A stretch of 64,000 bases of DNA from Streptomyces luteolifulvus (GCF_008806595.1 NZ_VZRB01000008.1:49562-113561), one strand, 5' to 3'; counted from the first letter of the stretch, positions 39,227-51,719 are shown. The notes: generated by a model from the letters alone, not told the origin. Made by a program: numbers and translations.

Positions 39227-40128
39227 GCACGGAACGCGAAGCGATCGCCGAGGCCCCTGCGAGCACCAGCGGACTTGCGGGCCCGCGCTTCCGCCCCGGG
39301 GAGAGCGCCTTCCGCTGGATGCTCTTCGCCTGTCTGGCCATCGGCATCGTGTTCCTCGGCGTCCTGCTGACCTACGTCCTGGTCGAGGCCTGGCCGCGGC
39401 TGGACTCCCGGCTGTGGACCAACTTCCCCTCGATCCGCCGCCCGGAGCGTGCCGGTGCCCAGTCGGCGATCTCCGGGACGATCTGGGTGATCGCCTTCAC
39501 CGGACTGTTCTGCCTGCCCGTCGGCATCATGGCGGCGATCTATCTGGAGGAGTACGCCGATCCGGACCGCTGGTACAACCGGCTGATCGAACTCAACATC
39601 CAGAACCTCGCTGCCGTACCCTCGATTATCTACGGCATTCTCGGTCTCGGGCTTCTGGCCCGCCAACTCGGCCTCGGAACCACCGTGCTGACCGCCTCGC
39701 TCACCCTCTCCCTGCTCGTGCTTCCCGTGGTGATCATCGCCTCACGGGAGGCCATCAGGGCCGTACCGCAGTCCATCCGCCAGGCATCCCTGGCGCTGGG
39801 GGCCACCCAGTGGCAGACCATCAGGCGCCAGGTGCTGCCCGCCGCCGTCCCGGGCATCGCCACCGGCTCGATCCTCGCCCTGTCCCGTGCCATCGGCGAG
39901 GCCGCGCCCGTCATCCTGCTGGGCGCGGTGACCTATGTGGCCTTCAACCCCGAGGGGCTCGACAGCGCGTACACCGTGCTTCCCGTGCAGATCTACGGCT
40001 GGATCAGCCAGTCCCGCGAAGAGTTCCACCACCTCGCCGCGGCGGCCATCGTGATCCTGCTCGTCCTGCTCCTGCTGATGAACGCCGCAGCGATCTGGCT
40101 CCGCAACCGCTACAGCAAGCGCTGGTGA
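39223..40128 (+). CDS. pstA: phosphate ABC transporter permease PstA
   Basis: The 301-aa permease has about six helices and the EAA-like loop ([45 protein letters not shown]). It pairs with PstC. It overlaps pstC by ATGA and is followed after 4 nt by pstB, so the four genes form one tight operon. Confidence 0.96.
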   Translation: MSTEREAIAEAPASTSGLAGPRFRPGESAFRWMLFACLAIGIVFLGVLLTYVLVEAWPRLDSRLWTNFPSIRRPERAGAQSAISGTIWVIAFTGLFCLPVGIMAAIYLEEYADPDRWYNRLIELNIQNLAAVPSIIYGILGLGLLARQLGLGTTVLTASLTLSLLVLPVVIIASREAIRAVPQSIRQASLALGATQWQTIRRQVLPAAVPGIATGSILALSRAIGEAAPVILLGAVTYVAFNPEGLDSAYTVLPVQIYGWISQSREEFHHLAAAAIVILLVLLLLMNAAAIWLRNRYSKRW

Positions 40129-40132
40129 TCCC

Positions 40133-41056
40133 ATGACCCCCGATCGTGACCGCAGCCCCGAGCCCGCTCCGGAAGCCGCCGCAATCGACCTGCCCGAGCC
40201 GCCCGCCGGCGCCGAGGAGCAGGAGGGCCGGTCGATGTCGCTGTTCAGCCGCCGGCCCGGGCGGCCCGAGGCGTCCCTCGACGATCCTGTCTTCCACCTC
40301 TCCGACCTCGACGTCTGGTACGGCGACCACCAGGCCGTGCGCGACGTCACGATGACCATCGGCCGCCGCCAGATCACCGCGATGATCGGCCCGTCCGGCT
40401 GTGGAAAGTCCACCGTGATCCGCTGTCTGAACCGGATGAACGACCTGATCCCCGGGGCTCGGGTGGTCGGCAAGGTGTCCTATCACGGGGAGAACCTCTA
40501 CGACCCCGAGGTCGACCCCATCGAGGTGCGCCGCCGTATCGGCATGGTCTTCCAGAAACCCAACCCGTTCCCCAAGTCCGTCTACGACAACGTCGCCTAC
40601 GGGCCCCGGGTCAACGGCATGAAGGGAAAGCTCGACGACATCGTCGAAGAGGCGCTGACCGGCGCCGCCCTGTGGGACGAGGTGAAGGACAACCTCAAGG
40701 GCAGCGCGCTGGCCCTCTCCGGCGGCCAGCAGCAGCGGCTGTGCATCGCCCGGGCCATCGCCGTCCGGCCCGAGGTGGTCCTGATGGACGAGCCGTGCTC
40801 CGCCCTCGACCCGATCGCCACCGCCAAGATCGAGGACCTCATGGCCGGGCTGGCCTCCGAGTTCACGATCGTCATCGTCACCCACAACATGCAGCAGGCG
40901 GCACGGATCTCGGACTACACCGCCTTCTTCACCTCCGACATCGATCCCGCCGGGGTGCGGCACGGGCGGCTCGTCGAGTACGACGCCACGGAGAAGATCT
41001 TCGAGAACCCGGTCGACCAGCGGACCGAGGACTACATCACCGGCCGCTTCGGTTGA
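40133..41056 (+). CDS. pstB: phosphate ABC transporter ATP-binding protein
   Basis: The 307-aa ATPase has Walker [10 protein letters not shown], signature LSGGQQQRL, Walker [14 protein letters not shown] and H-loop [12 protein letters not shown]. The first 50 residues (Pro/Glu-rich) extend beyond the usual PstB start; an internal ATG at about 40235 (MSLFSRRPG...) would remove part of it. No phoU follows. Confidence 0.96.
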   Translation: MTPDRDRSPEPAPEAAAIDLPEPPAGAEEQEGRSMSLFSRRPGRPEASLDDPVFHLSDLDVWYGDHQAVRDVTMTIGRRQITAMIGPSGCGKSTVIRCLNRMNDLIPGARVVGKVSYHGENLYDPEVDPIEVRRRIGMVFQKPNPFPKSVYDNVAYGPRVNGMKGKLDDIVEEALTGAALWDEVKDNLKGSALALSGGQQQRLCIARAIAVRPEVVLMDEPCSALDPIATAKIEDLMAGLASEFTIVIVTHNMQQAARISDYTAFFTSDIDPAGVRHGRLVEYDATEKIFENPVDQRTEDYITGRFG

Positions 41057-41245
41057 GCCCGGCGTGAGCGGCGGACGGGGCCCGTAGTGGCGAAGGTCAC
41101 GCGGGCAGGCCAAGGCCGGTGCGTAGGCTGGTCCCCGTCGTCGTGCCGCAAGGCCCCAGGGACCGGGCACCCGACTCGTCATTGGGTAAGGAACAGCCCT
41201 TGACCTGCAAACGCGGGCAGGGAGCCTAGGTCCGGGAGTACCTTC

Positions 41246-41665
41246 ATGCTGCGCACCATGTTCAAGTCCAAGATCCACCGAGCCACGGTCACCCAGGCCG
41301 ACCTGCACTATGTGGGATCGGTGACCATCGACGCGGATCTGCTCGACGCCGCCGATCTGCTGCCCGGTGAGCTCGTCCACATCGTCGACATCACCAACGG
41401 GTCCCGTCTGGAGACGTACGTCATCGAGGGCGAGCGCGGCTCGGGCGTCATCGGTATCAACGGGGCTGCCGCCCACCTGGTCCACCCCGGAGACCTGGTG
41501 ATCATCATCAGCTACGCCCAGGTGAGCGACGCCGAGGCGCGGGCGCTGCGGCCCCGGGTCGTGCACGTGGACCGCGACAACCGGATCGTGGCCCTCGGGG
41601 CCGACCCGTCCGAGCCGGTGCCGGGGTCGGACCAGGAGCGCAGCCCGCAGGCGGTAGGGGTCTGA
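41246..41665 (+). CDS. panD: aspartate 1-decarboxylase precursor
   Basis: The 139-aa pyruvoyl enzyme makes beta-alanine for pantothenate and CoA. The self-cleavage site is Gly24-Ser25 in [16 protein letters not shown], where Ser25 becomes the pyruvoyl group; [19 protein letters not shown] and [17 protein letters not shown] follow. The C-terminal 20 residues extend past the common family end. It follows pstB after 189 nt, in which a TTGACC and two TAGG(C/T) blocks may form a promoter. Confidence 0.96.
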   Translation: MLRTMFKSKIHRATVTQADLHYVGSVTIDADLLDAADLLPGELVHIVDITNGSRLETYVIEGERGSGVIGINGAAAHLVHPGDLVIIISYAQVSDAEARALRPRVVHVDRDNRIVALGADPSEPVPGSDQERSPQAVGV

Positions 41666-41713
41666 CCCGGGCTTTCCGGACGATCGGACGATCATCGGAG
41701 CAGGAGCGTACCC

Positions 41714-42058
41714 ATGAGCGACACGGAGATCCGCGACGACCGGGCGGCCGGCCGTCTGGAGGCGATCGGCGGCGGCGAAGTCCTCGGCCACATCGAGTAC
41801 TTCGTCCTCGCATCACCCGAGCGTGCGCTCGTGCCCGTCCACACCATCGTCGAGCCGGCACACGAGGGGAAGGGCATCGCGGGGTCGCTGGCGCGCGAGC
41901 TGTACCGGACGGCGCAGCGCGAGGGGAAGGTCGTCGCCCCGCTGTGCCCGTACGTGATCAAGTGGGCGGAACGCCACCCCGAGGAGGCTCCTCAGGCCGA
42001 CCCGGAGCTGCAGCGGGCGGCAAAGGCGTGGCTGGTTTCGCACCCCGGCCGGTTCTGA
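41714..42058 (+). CDS. small GNAT-fold N-acetyltransferase (YjdJ-type)
   Basis: The 114-aa protein has the compact GNAT core with TIVEPAHEGKGIAGSLARELYRTAQREGKVVAPLCPYVIKW, the acetyl-CoA loop being EGKGIAGSL. Proteins of this group are minimal acetyltransferases with unknown substrates. The ATG at 41714 follows GGAGCAGGAG. It is 48 nt behind panD and may be co-transcribed. Confidence 0.85.
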   Translation: MSDTEIRDDRAAGRLEAIGGGEVLGHIEYFVLASPERALVPVHTIVEPAHEGKGIAGSLARELYRTAQREGKVVAPLCPYVIKWAERHPEEAPQADPELQRAAKAWLVSHPGRF

Positions 42059-42124
42059 CGGGGGTCATGCGGGGGAGTGAGTGCCGGGGCCGCCGTCGGG
42101 TAGGCGGGGAGTAGTCCAGAGCCG

Positions 42125-42400
42125 ATGTCGCCCGACTGGCTGGAGGACGCCATGCCGAACCCGTACCCCGACCCGATCCCACCGGGCCCGGACCCCACCC
42201 CGGGTCCCACACCGGGCCCGGACCCCCAGCCGCACCCGGTCCCCACCCCGGAACCACCCCCGGCCCCGGGCCCGACCCCACTCCCACCCCCACCACCCCC
42301 CAGCCCGGGCCCCCGCCCCACCCCCGAACCTTCCCCGTCCCCGATCCCCCCGGGCCCGGAACCGGTCCCGAACCCGGAACCTGGACCGCCGCTGACGTGA
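42125..42400 (+). CDS. short proline-rich protein, 91 aa
   Basis: After a short MSPDWLEDAMPN start, the sequence is almost only Pro with Gly, Asp, Glu, Thr and Ser in PGP/PDP-like repeats to residue 91. There is no signal peptide or membrane segment. An internal ATG (about 42152) has GGAGGAC just upstream and could be the true start. Low-complexity DNA can create such frames by chance, and the opposite strand is Gly-rich. Confidence 0.4.
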   Translation: MSPDWLEDAMPNPYPDPIPPGPDPTPGPTPGPDPQPHPVPTPEPPPAPGPTPLPPPPPPSPGPRPTPEPSPSPIPPGPEPVPNPEPGPPLT

Positions 42401-42710
42401 GGGGCGGGAGACGCATGGCGTGAGCCCTGCAGGCCTCGGCCATGTGGACAGCAGAGGGGCAGCCGCCGGTCACTCGTCTCGTCCGCCTTTGAAGCTGTGC
42501 CGGGCGTTCTACGGCGTGTCGCTGGGCGGGGCCCGCCGGTCCCGGATGACCCCGTCCGTCGGGGTCTAAAAAGCCGGGGCGGGCCGCCAGTCACCTGGCG
42601 ACCCGCCCCTACGGTTCGGCAGCGCCCTGAAGGGGCGCGGGGAACTGCGCGACCAGCCACGATGGCGCCGCAGACGGCCGACGACGCATCGCGGCATTCC
42701 AGCGGAGCGC
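42401..42710. other. intergenic region with gnd terminator and a dispersed-type repeat
   Basis: The spacer holds the terminator listed at 42567-42609 and, at about 42621-42680, a segment (GGGGCGCGGGGAACTGCGCG followed by ACCAGCCACGA) that I recall as a common dispersed intergenic repeat in Streptomyces genomes. I see no gene. Confidence 0.6.
42567..42609 (-). terminator. Rho-independent terminator of gnd
   Basis: Arms GGGGCGGG (42576-42583) + CGCCAG and CTGGCG + CCCGCCCC (to 42609) form a 14-bp stem with one mismatch and a TCAC loop. On the minus strand it is followed by CGGCTTTTTAGA, a rare clear U-tract. It lies 100 nt past the gnd stop. Confidence 0.9.
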
Positions 42711-44150
42711 TTAGGCCGACACCTCCGAGCGGTCGCCGCCCCACAGGGTGTGGAACGAGCCGTCGCGGTCCGTGCGGCGGTAGGTGTGGGCGCCGAAGAA
42801 GTCGCGCTGGCCCTGGGTCAGGGCGGCGGGGAGGCGTTCCGCGCGCAGGGCGTCGTAGTAGGCGAGGGCCGCGGCGAAGCCCGGGGTCGGGACACCCTGG
42901 CGGGTGGCGGCGACGAGGACCTCGCGCCAGTCGTCCTGGGCGGCCGCGATCTCCTGCGCGAACGTGTCGTCGGACAGCAGGCTCGGCAGGTCCGCCCGGG
43001 TGTCGTACGCGGCGCGGATGCGGTCGAGGAACGCGGCGCGGATGATGCAGCCGCCCCGCCAGATCGAGGCGACGGCGCCGAGGTCGATGTCCCAGCCGTA
43101 CTCCTCGCTGCCCGCCGCGATCTTGTGGAAGCCCTGGGTGTACGACACGATCTTCGAGGCGTACAGCGCCTGTTCCACCCGGTCGGCGAAGGCGCCCGCC
43201 TCCGACTCGTCGAGCGGCGCGGCCTTCGGTCCGGCAAGGCCCCGTGAGGCCTCCCGCAGCGCCGCGTGACCGGACAGCGAGCGGGCGAAGACCGCCTCCG
43301 CGATGCCCGACACCGGCACGCCGAGGTCGAGGGCGATCTGGACGGTCCAGCGGCCCGTGCCCTTCTGCTCCGCCTGGTCCACCACCACGTCCACGAACGG
43401 CTTGCCGGTCGCCGCGTCCACGTGCGACAGCACCTCGGCGGTGATCTCGATCAGGTAGGAGTCCAGCCGTCCCCGGTTCCAGGTGCGGAAGATCTCCGCG
43501 ATCTGCGCGGGGGAGTACCCGGCCACATCGCGCAGCAGCTGGTACGCCTCACCGATCAGCTGCATGTCCGCGTACTCGATGCCGTTGTGCACCATCTTCA
43601 CGAAATGCCCGGCGCCGTCCGGACCCACGTGTGTCACACAGGGCGCCCCGTCCGCCGCCTTCGCCGAGATCTTCTCCAGCATCGGGCCGAGAGAGTCGTA
43701 CGACTCCTTCGGCCCGCCCGGCATGATGCTCGGCCCGTGCAGCGCACCCTCCTCGCCGCCGGAGACGCCCATGCCGACGAAGTGGATGCCCTGCTCACGC
43801 AGTTCGCGCTCGCGGCGCCGGGTGTCCGCGAAGTGCGCGTTGCCACCGTCGATGATCATGTCGCCGGGTTCGAGGAGCGGGGCGAACTCCTCGATCACCG
43901 CATCCGTGGGGTCACCGGCCTTCACCATGATGACCAGGCGCCGCGGCCGCTCCAGCGCCGCGACGAAGTCCTTGGCCGTCTCGGCCGCGATGAAGTCGCC
44001 CTCGTTCCCGAACTCCTCGACCAGCGCGTGCGTGCGCGACGCCGTCCGGTTGTGCACCGCGACCGTATAGCCGTTGCGTGCGAAGTTTCGGGCGAGGTTG
44101 CGGCCCATGACCGCGAGGCCCGTGACGCCGATCTGGGCTGAAGTGCTCAT
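42711..44150 (-). CDS. gnd: 6-phosphogluconate dehydrogenase (NADP, decarboxylating)
   Basis: The 479-aa enzyme converts 6-phosphogluconate to ribulose 5-phosphate in the oxidative pentose phosphate pathway. The N-terminal Rossmann motif GLAVMGRNLARNFA binds NADP, IIDGGNAHFADTRRRE and FVGMGVSGGEEGA follow, and the catalytic Lys is in HFVKMVHNGIEYADMQ. Length and the C-terminal tail (TYRRTDRDGSFHTLW) fit the long, 6PGDH-type class. The start ATG 44150 follows TTAGGAG. Confidence 0.96.
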   Translation of the reverse strand: MSTSAQIGVTGLAVMGRNLARNFARNGYTVAVHNRTASRTHALVEEFGNEGDFIAAETAKDFVAALERPRRLVIMVKAGDPTDAVIEEFAPLLEPGDMIIDGGNAHFADTRRRERELREQGIHFVGMGVSGGEEGALHGPSIMPGGPKESYDSLGPMLEKISAKAADGAPCVTHVGPDGAGHFVKMVHNGIEYADMQLIGEAYQLLRDVAGYSPAQIAEIFRTWNRGRLDSYLIEITAEVLSHVDAATGKPFVDVVVDQAEQKGTGRWTVQIALDLGVPVSGIAEAVFARSLSGHAALREASRGLAGPKAAPLDESEAGAFADRVEQALYASKIVSYTQGFHKIAAGSEEYGWDIDLGAVASIWRGGCIIRAAFLDRIRAAYDTRADLPSLLSDDTFAQEIAAAQDDWREVLVAATRQGVPTPGFAAALAYYDALRAERLPAALTQGQRDFFGAHTYRRTDRDGSFHTLWGGDRSEVSA

Positions 44151-44418
44151 ACGGTTTGGCTCCTAAGGATCCAGGAAATCGTGGTGCCGGTCGTGCCCGC
44201 CAGTATTGCCCCTCGACCATCCTGACGTGCCGGTACTCCGGTCGCACATCCGGGGTGTCCGATGATGCGTACGCTTGCCTCCGCAGATACGCACGCGAGG
44301 CCCCGCCCGCCTCAGCCGTTTCGCAACCGGGGTGCATTCCTGGTCACTTGAGATACGGGGCGGCCGAATTTCCGCCTTGTCATGGCCTGTTCGGCACGCT
44401 TACTTTTGGCCCTCCTGA

Positions 44419-46807
<2,389 letters not shown>

Positions 46808-46925
46808 CCATGGCTCCTCTGCGCGAGGCCGGGGCGCTGGGCCCGGCGCGGCGAACGGTCGGCATCCATAACCAACAGCTTGCCGCTGAAAAGTCTTCCC
46901 GTCGTCGTCCCTGAGCAGGCAATGA

Positions 46926-46949
46926 GTCCTACTGCCGATGGAGTAGGAC
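46926..46949. promoter_or_regulatory. perfect inverted repeat between DMT and FhuF-like genes
   Basis: GTCCTACT (46926-46933) and AGTAGGAC (46942-46949) are separated by 8 nt in the 228-nt divergent intergenic region. This is a candidate operator, with the protein unassigned. Confidence 0.45.
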
Positions 46950-47035
46950 CGGGCCGCCGTCATCCCCAGGGTGGGTGACGCAAGGGGGAGGGCCCCTACT
47001 GGGTTCCCCCATCCGCCCTGGTACTACTGCTTCTC

Positions 47036-47773
47036 GTGGACCTCGACCCCGGACTTGCGGCGCTGAGGCCGCTCGGCGGCTTCTTCCTCCTACGCACGGC
47101 AGGAGTGCCCCGCCCGTCGCTGCCGACGCTGGCGCGAGCATACGAAGGCGGGTCATCGGATGTTTACGGAGATGTCCTGAATTTCCGTGTGCACAAGGTC
47201 GCGGACACGCTGCGCGCCCCCGAGGTGCGGATCGCCGCGTCCGTGGCCCACCAGGGGCTCGCGGCCCGGCTGTGGTCCGTGGCGCTCGGCTGCGCCGCCC
47301 TGTACGGCCGGATCCCCGACCTCGACGCGCGGCTGCTGCACTGGGACCCCGACGGCAGCGCCCCCGACGACCTGTGGCTGTCCGAGGTACGCCCGCTGCC
47401 CGGGGACACCGCGACCGTCGTGGACGCCGTCCTGCGCGGCCACCTCGAACCCCTGACCGCGGCCCTGCGCGCCCGCCACCGCCTCGCGCGGGGCCTGCTG
47501 TGGGGCAACGCGGCCTCCGCGCTGGCGGGTGCCGCCCGGCAACTGGACCGGTGGGCCCAGGCGAACGGGCGTACGGAAGCCGCCGCCCGGACCCGGTCCC
47601 TGACCGCGGACCTCCTCGCCCACCCCCTCCTGGCCGGCACCGGTACCCTCACCGGCACCGCCTTCCGACGTCGCAGCTGCTGTCTCTACTACCAGGTGCC
47701 CGGCGGGGGAATCTGCGGTGACTGTTGCTTCACAAGGCCCCCACGCTCTTCCCCGCGCGGCCCATCTGGGTGA
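47036..47773 (+). CDS. FhuF-like (2Fe-2S) protein
   Basis: The 245-aa protein ends with the FhuF cysteine signature RRSCCLYYQVPGGGICGDCC (Cys-Cys-x10-Cys-x2-Cys) that binds a 2Fe-2S cluster used to reduce ferric siderophore complexes. The body is helical with RHRLARGLLWGNAASALAGAAR, as in FhuF proteins. No siderophore genes are next to it. The start is GTG 47036. The gene ends 37 nt before glgA begins. Confidence 0.85.
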   Translation: MDLDPGLAALRPLGGFFLLRTAGVPRPSLPTLARAYEGGSSDVYGDVLNFRVHKVADTLRAPEVRIAASVAHQGLAARLWSVALGCAALYGRIPDLDARLLHWDPDGSAPDDLWLSEVRPLPGDTATVVDAVLRGHLEPLTAALRARHRLARGLLWGNAASALAGAARQLDRWAQANGRTEAAARTRSLTADLLAHPLLAGTGTLTGTAFRRRSCCLYYQVPGGGICGDCCFTRPPRSSPRGPSG

Positions 47774-47810
47774 CCATGAAGGAACCAGCCGCTGCGACAG
47801 GGGGTTCCGG

Positions 47811-48962
47811 GTGAGAGTGGGACTGCTGACCCGGGAGTATCCGCCCGACGTGTACGGCGGCGCGGGCGTCCACGTCGAGTTCCTCGCCCGCGAGTTGAGG
47901 TCCCTCGTCGACCTGGACGTGCACTGCTGGGGCGAGGGCCGCACCGACGGCGTGCTGCGCCACCGGCCCTGGTCGGCGCTCGACACCGCCAACGACGCGC
48001 TGCGCACCTTCTCCGTGGACCTCGCCATGACCGCCGCCGTCGAGGGCCGCGAGCTCGTCCACTCGCACACCTGGTACGCCAATCTGGCCGGCCACCTCGG
48101 CAAGCTCCTGTACGGCATCCCGCATGTGATGACCGCACACTCCCTGGAGCCCCTGCGCCCCTGGAAGGCCGAGCAACTCGGCGGCGGATACGCCCTGTCG
48201 GGCTGGGCCGAACGCATCGCGATCGAGGCCGCCGACGCGGTGGTCGCCGTGTCCGGAGCCATGCGCGAGGACATCCTGAACTGCTACCCGGTGCTCGACC
48301 CGGCCAAGGTCCATGTCGTGCACAACGGCATCGACACCGGCCTGTACCGGCCCGACCCCGGCACCGACGTCCTGAACCGGATCGGCCTCGACCCGGACCG
48401 TCCGTACATCCTGTTCGTCGGCCGCATCACCCGCCAGAAGGGCGTGCCCCACCTGCTGCGCGCGGTGCGGAACATCGACCCCGCGGCGCAGGTCGTGCTG
48501 TGCGCGGGCGCCCCGGACACACCCGAGATCGACCGGGAGTTCCGTGACCTGTTCCAGGAGCTGAGCCGCGTGCGGGCGGGCGTGCACTGGATCCCGCAGA
48601 TGCTGCCGCGTCCGGAGGTGATCCAACTCCTCACACACGCCGCCGCCTTCGTCTGCCCCTCCGTCTACGAGCCCCTCGGCATCGTCAACCTGGAGGCGAT
48701 GGCCTGCGGCACTCCGGTCGTGGCGTCCCGGGTGGGCGGGATCCCCGAGGTGGTGGACGACGGCAAGACCGGGGTACTCGTGCCCGTGGACGACGATTTC
48801 GAGACGGGGCTCGCGCAGGCGCTCGACTCCGTGCTCGGTGATCCCGATACCGCCCGGCGGATGGGCGAGGCCGGGCGGGAACGCGCGGTGGGCGAGTTCG
48901 GCTGGGACGCGGTCGCACGGCGTACGGTCCGGCTCTACGAGGAGATCCTCAAACAGGCGTAG
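47811..48962 (+). CDS. glgA: actinobacterial glycogen synthase-type GT4 glycosyltransferase (GlgA/GlgM)
   Basis: The 383-aa retaining glycosyltransferase has the N-terminal [19 protein letters not shown] nucleotide-sugar loop, [27 protein letters not shown] and the acidic [18 protein letters not shown] motif. This short GT4-like form is typical of actinobacteria, where relatives use ADP-glucose either to extend glucan or to make maltose-1-phosphate (GlgM). Annotation as glgA follows convention. GTG 47811 follows GGGGG. The adjacent glgC would supply ADP-glucose. Confidence 0.92.
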   Translation: MRVGLLTREYPPDVYGGAGVHVEFLARELRSLVDLDVHCWGEGRTDGVLRHRPWSALDTANDALRTFSVDLAMTAAVEGRELVHSHTWYANLAGHLGKLLYGIPHVMTAHSLEPLRPWKAEQLGGGYALSGWAERIAIEAADAVVAVSGAMREDILNCYPVLDPAKVHVVHNGIDTGLYRPDPGTDVLNRIGLDPDRPYILFVGRITRQKGVPHLLRAVRNIDPAAQVVLCAGAPDTPEIDREFRDLFQELSRVRAGVHWIPQMLPRPEVIQLLTHAAAFVCPSVYEPLGIVNLEAMACGTPVVASRVGGIPEVVDDGKTGVLVPVDDDFETGLAQALDSVLGDPDTARRMGEAGRERAVGEFGWDAVARRTVRLYEEILKQA

Positions 48963-49012
48963 GCGGCCCGGCACAAGGGCAGGCATGGGTCAACCAGGTG
49001 AGGGGAGCGGCC

Positions 49013-50233
49013 ATGCGTCGTGGTGGTCCTTCGGTGCTCGGCATCGTACTGGCGGGCGGAGAGGGCAAACGCCTGATGCCCCTGACCGCGGACCGCGCCA
49101 AACCCGCGGTCACCTTCGGCGGCACCTACCGGCTCGTCGACTTCGTCCTGTCCAACCTCGTCAACGGCGACATCCTGCGCATCTGCGTGCTCACCCAGTA
49201 CAAGTCGCACTCGCTGGACCGGCACATCACCACGACCTGGCGGATGTCCAGCCTGCTCGGCAACTACATCACCCCGGTGCCCGCCCAGCAGCGCCTCGGC
49301 CCGCGCTGGTACCTCGGCAGCGCGGACGCCATCCTGCAGTCCCTGAACCTGATCTACGACGAGCGGCCCGAATACGTCGCCGTCTTCGGCGCCGACCACG
49401 TCTACCGCATGGACCCGCGGCAGATGCTCGCCCAGCACATCGACAGCGGCGCGGGCGTGACGGTGGCCGGGATCCGCGTCCCGCGCGGCGAGTCCTCGTC
49501 GTTCGGAGTGATCAGTCCCGGCTCCGACGGCCAGACCGTGGAACGCTTCCTGGAGAAGCCGGCCGACCCGCCGGGCCTCCCCGACGACCCGGAGAGCGTC
49601 TTCGCCTCCATGGGCAACTACATCTTCACCACCAAGACCCTGATCGAGGCGCTCCAACGGGACGCCGAGGACGACGGCTCGGTGCACGACATGGGCGGCT
49701 CGATCCTGCCCCAGCTCACCGACCGCGGAGAGGCCCAGCTCTACGACTTCAGCGCCAACCACGTGCCCGGCGAGACCAGCCGCGACCAGGGCTACTGGCG
49801 CGACGTGGGCACCCTAGACGCGTACTACGACGCCCATATGGACCTGATCGCCGAGCGCCCCGCCTTCAACCTGTACAACCGCAGCTGGCCCATCTACACC
49901 CACTCCGGCCAGCTCTCCCCGGCCCGCTTCAACGCCGGCGGCATCGCCGGTGAGTCGATCATCAGCGCGGGCTGCCTCATCCGCGGACAGGTCACCCGCT
50001 CCGTGCTCTCCCCGGGCGTCGTGGTCGACCCCGGTGCGGTGGTCCAGGGCTCGGTGCTGCACGACAACGTCCACATCGGGCGGGGTGCGGTGGTGCGCGG
50101 TGCCGTGCTCGACAAGAACGTCGAAGTACCGCCGGGCGCGACGATCGGGGTCAATCCGGAGCGGGACGCGGAGCTGTACACGGTGTCCAAGGGCGGAGTC
50201 ATCGCGCTGGGGAAGGGCCAGCTGGTGACCTGA
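49013..50233 (+). CDS. glgC: glucose-1-phosphate adenylyltransferase
   Basis: The 406-aa enzyme makes ADP-glucose from glucose 1-phosphate and ATP. The N-terminal [24 protein letters not shown] loop, GTADAI-like [20 protein letters not shown], and the sugar-binding FVEKP-like [10 protein letters not shown] are all present, with a left-handed helix repeat at the C terminus. It starts 51 nt after glgA with GAGGGGA before ATG 49013 and is probably in one operon with it. Confidence 0.96.
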   Translation: MRRGGPSVLGIVLAGGEGKRLMPLTADRAKPAVTFGGTYRLVDFVLSNLVNGDILRICVLTQYKSHSLDRHITTTWRMSSLLGNYITPVPAQQRLGPRWYLGSADAILQSLNLIYDERPEYVAVFGADHVYRMDPRQMLAQHIDSGAGVTVAGIRVPRGESSSFGVISPGSDGQTVERFLEKPADPPGLPDDPESVFASMGNYIFTTKTLIEALQRDAEDDGSVHDMGGSILPQLTDRGEAQLYDFSANHVPGETSRDQGYWRDVGTLDAYYDAHMDLIAERPAFNLYNRSWPIYTHSGQLSPARFNAGGIAGESIISAGCLIRGQVTRSVLSPGVVVDPGAVVQGSVLHDNVHIGRGAVVRGAVLDKNVEVPPGATIGVNPERDAELYTVSKGGVIALGKGQLVT

Positions 50234-50365
50234 CGGTGACTGTGGTGCCCCTGAGGGCTTCTGAGGCCTCTGAGGCGGATGGTGCACCAGGCGGAGTCTT
50301 TAATCTGCCGTTAACTGTGCGTAGCCTGATCGTACTTGACCGTAATCACCTCGGGGCGATTGACT

Positions 50366-50397
50366 GCTTGCCCACCCGTCGTCGACGCGAGGCAAGC
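50366..50397 (+). promoter_or_regulatory. inverted repeat around the WS/DGAT ribosome binding region
   Basis: GCTTGCC (50366-50372) can pair with GGCAAGC (50391-50397), which directly precedes the GTG start and includes part of the likely ribosome binding site (GAGG). A hairpin here could limit translation. Confidence 0.35.
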
Positions 50398-50399
50398 CT

Positions 50400-51719
50400 G
50401 TGACTTCTGACCTGCTCGCTCCCCTCGACCTGGCGTTCTGGAACATCGAGTCCGACCGGCACCCGATGCACCTGGCCGCGCTCGGTGTCTTCGCCGCGCA
50501 CTCGCCCACCGCGGGCGCCCACGCGGCCGACCTGCTCGCCGCCCGGGCCGCCGCCGTGCCCGGACTGCGGATGCGGATCCGGGACGTGTGGCAGCCGCTC
50601 TCCTTCGGCAGCGCCACACGTGAGCCCGACCCCGGCTTCGACCCCATGAACCATGTCCGCCTGCACGCCCCCACAGCCGACTTCCAGGCCGTGGCCGGGC
50701 GGCTCATGGAGCGCTCGCTGGAGCGCGGGCGGCCGCCGTGGGAGGCCCATGTGCTGCCGGGGGAGGACGGTGTGTCCTTCGCCGTGCTCTTCAAGTTCCA
50801 CCACGCCCTCGCCGACGGGCTGCGCGCACTCGGCCTGGCCGCCGCCGTCCTCGACCCCATGGACCTGCCCGCACGGCGCCCCCGGCGGGAGGAGCCACCG
50901 CACGGCCGCCTCCCGGACGTGCGCAAGCTGCCGGACTTGCTGCGCGGCGCGGTGTCCGACCTGGGACGGGCCCTCGACATCGGCGCCTCCCTCGCCGTGT
51001 CCGGCCTCGGTGTGCACTCCTCGCCCGCGCTGACCGCCGAGCCCAGCGGGACCCGCCGCACCGACGGGGTGGCCGTCGACCTCGACGATGTGCACCGGAT
51101 CCGCAAGGCCGTCGGCGGCACCGTCAACGACGTACTGATCGCCGTCGTCGCGGGCGCCCTGCGCCGCTGGCTGGACGAACGCGGCGACGGCAGCGAGGGT
51201 GTGCGGCCCCGTGCGCTGATCCCCGTCTCCAAGCGGCGTCCGCGCACCGCCCACCCGCAGGGCAACCGGCTCTCCGGCTATGTGATACGGCTGCCGGTGA
51301 ACGACCCCGACCCGCTGCGCCGCCTGCACAGCGTCCGCTCGGCCATGGACCGCAACAAGGACGCCGGCCCCAACCGGGGCGCCGGCGCCGTCGCGCTGCT
51401 CGCCGACCATGTCCCGGCGCTCGGCCACCGGCTCGGCGGGCCCCTGGCCGGCCAGGCCGCGCGGCTGTGGTTCGACATCCTTGTCACCAGCGTGCCGCTG
51501 CCCGGCCTCGGCCTGAAACTCGGCGGCAACCCGGTCACCGAGGTCTACCCGTTCGCCCCGCTGGCCCGCGGCCACTCCCTGGCGGTCGCGATCTCGACGT
51601 ACCGCGGACACGTCCACTACGGGCTCGTCGCCGACGCCGAGGCCGTCCCGGACCTCGACCGCCTGGCCCGCGCCGTGTCCGAGGAGGTGGAGACACTGAT
51701 CACCGCCTGCGCCCCCTGA
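50400..51719 (+). CDS. wax ester synthase / diacylglycerol acyltransferase (WS/DGAT)
   Basis: The 439-aa protein has the catalytic HHALADG motif (His-His-x-x-x-Asp-Gly, about residue 137) and the family's N-terminal APLDLAFWNIESDRHPMH and C-terminal NPVTEVYPFAPLARGHSLAVAISTY. Members make triacylglycerol or wax esters from acyl-CoA, used as storage lipid. GTG 50400 gives the family length. Next to glg genes, it may belong to carbon storage. Confidence 0.92.
   Translation: MTSDLLAPLDLAFWNIESDRHPMHLAALGVFAAHSPTAGAHAADLLAARAAAVPGLRMRIRDVWQPLSFGSATREPDPGFDPMNHVRLHAPTADFQAVAGRLMERSLERGRPPWEAHVLPGEDGVSFAVLFKFHHALADGLRALGLAAAVLDPMDLPARRPRREEPPHGRLPDVRKLPDLLRGAVSDLGRALDIGASLAVSGLGVHSSPALTAEPSGTRRTDGVAVDLDDVHRIRKAVGGTVNDVLIAVVAGALRRWLDERGDGSEGVRPRALIPVSKRRPRTAHPQGNRLSGYVIRLPVNDPDPLRRLHSVRSAMDRNKDAGPNRGAGAVALLADHVPALGHRLGGPLAGQAARLWFDILVTSVPLPGLGLKLGGNPVTEVYPFAPLARGHSLAVAISTYRGHVHYGLVADAEAVPDLDRLARAVSEEVETLITACAP

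Noticed and set aside
47718..47810. Upstream extension of glgA to 47718
   Set aside because: The extra 31 residues do not resemble the family, while GTG 47811 begins exactly at the conserved [10 protein letters not shown] segment with a G-rich ribosome binding site.
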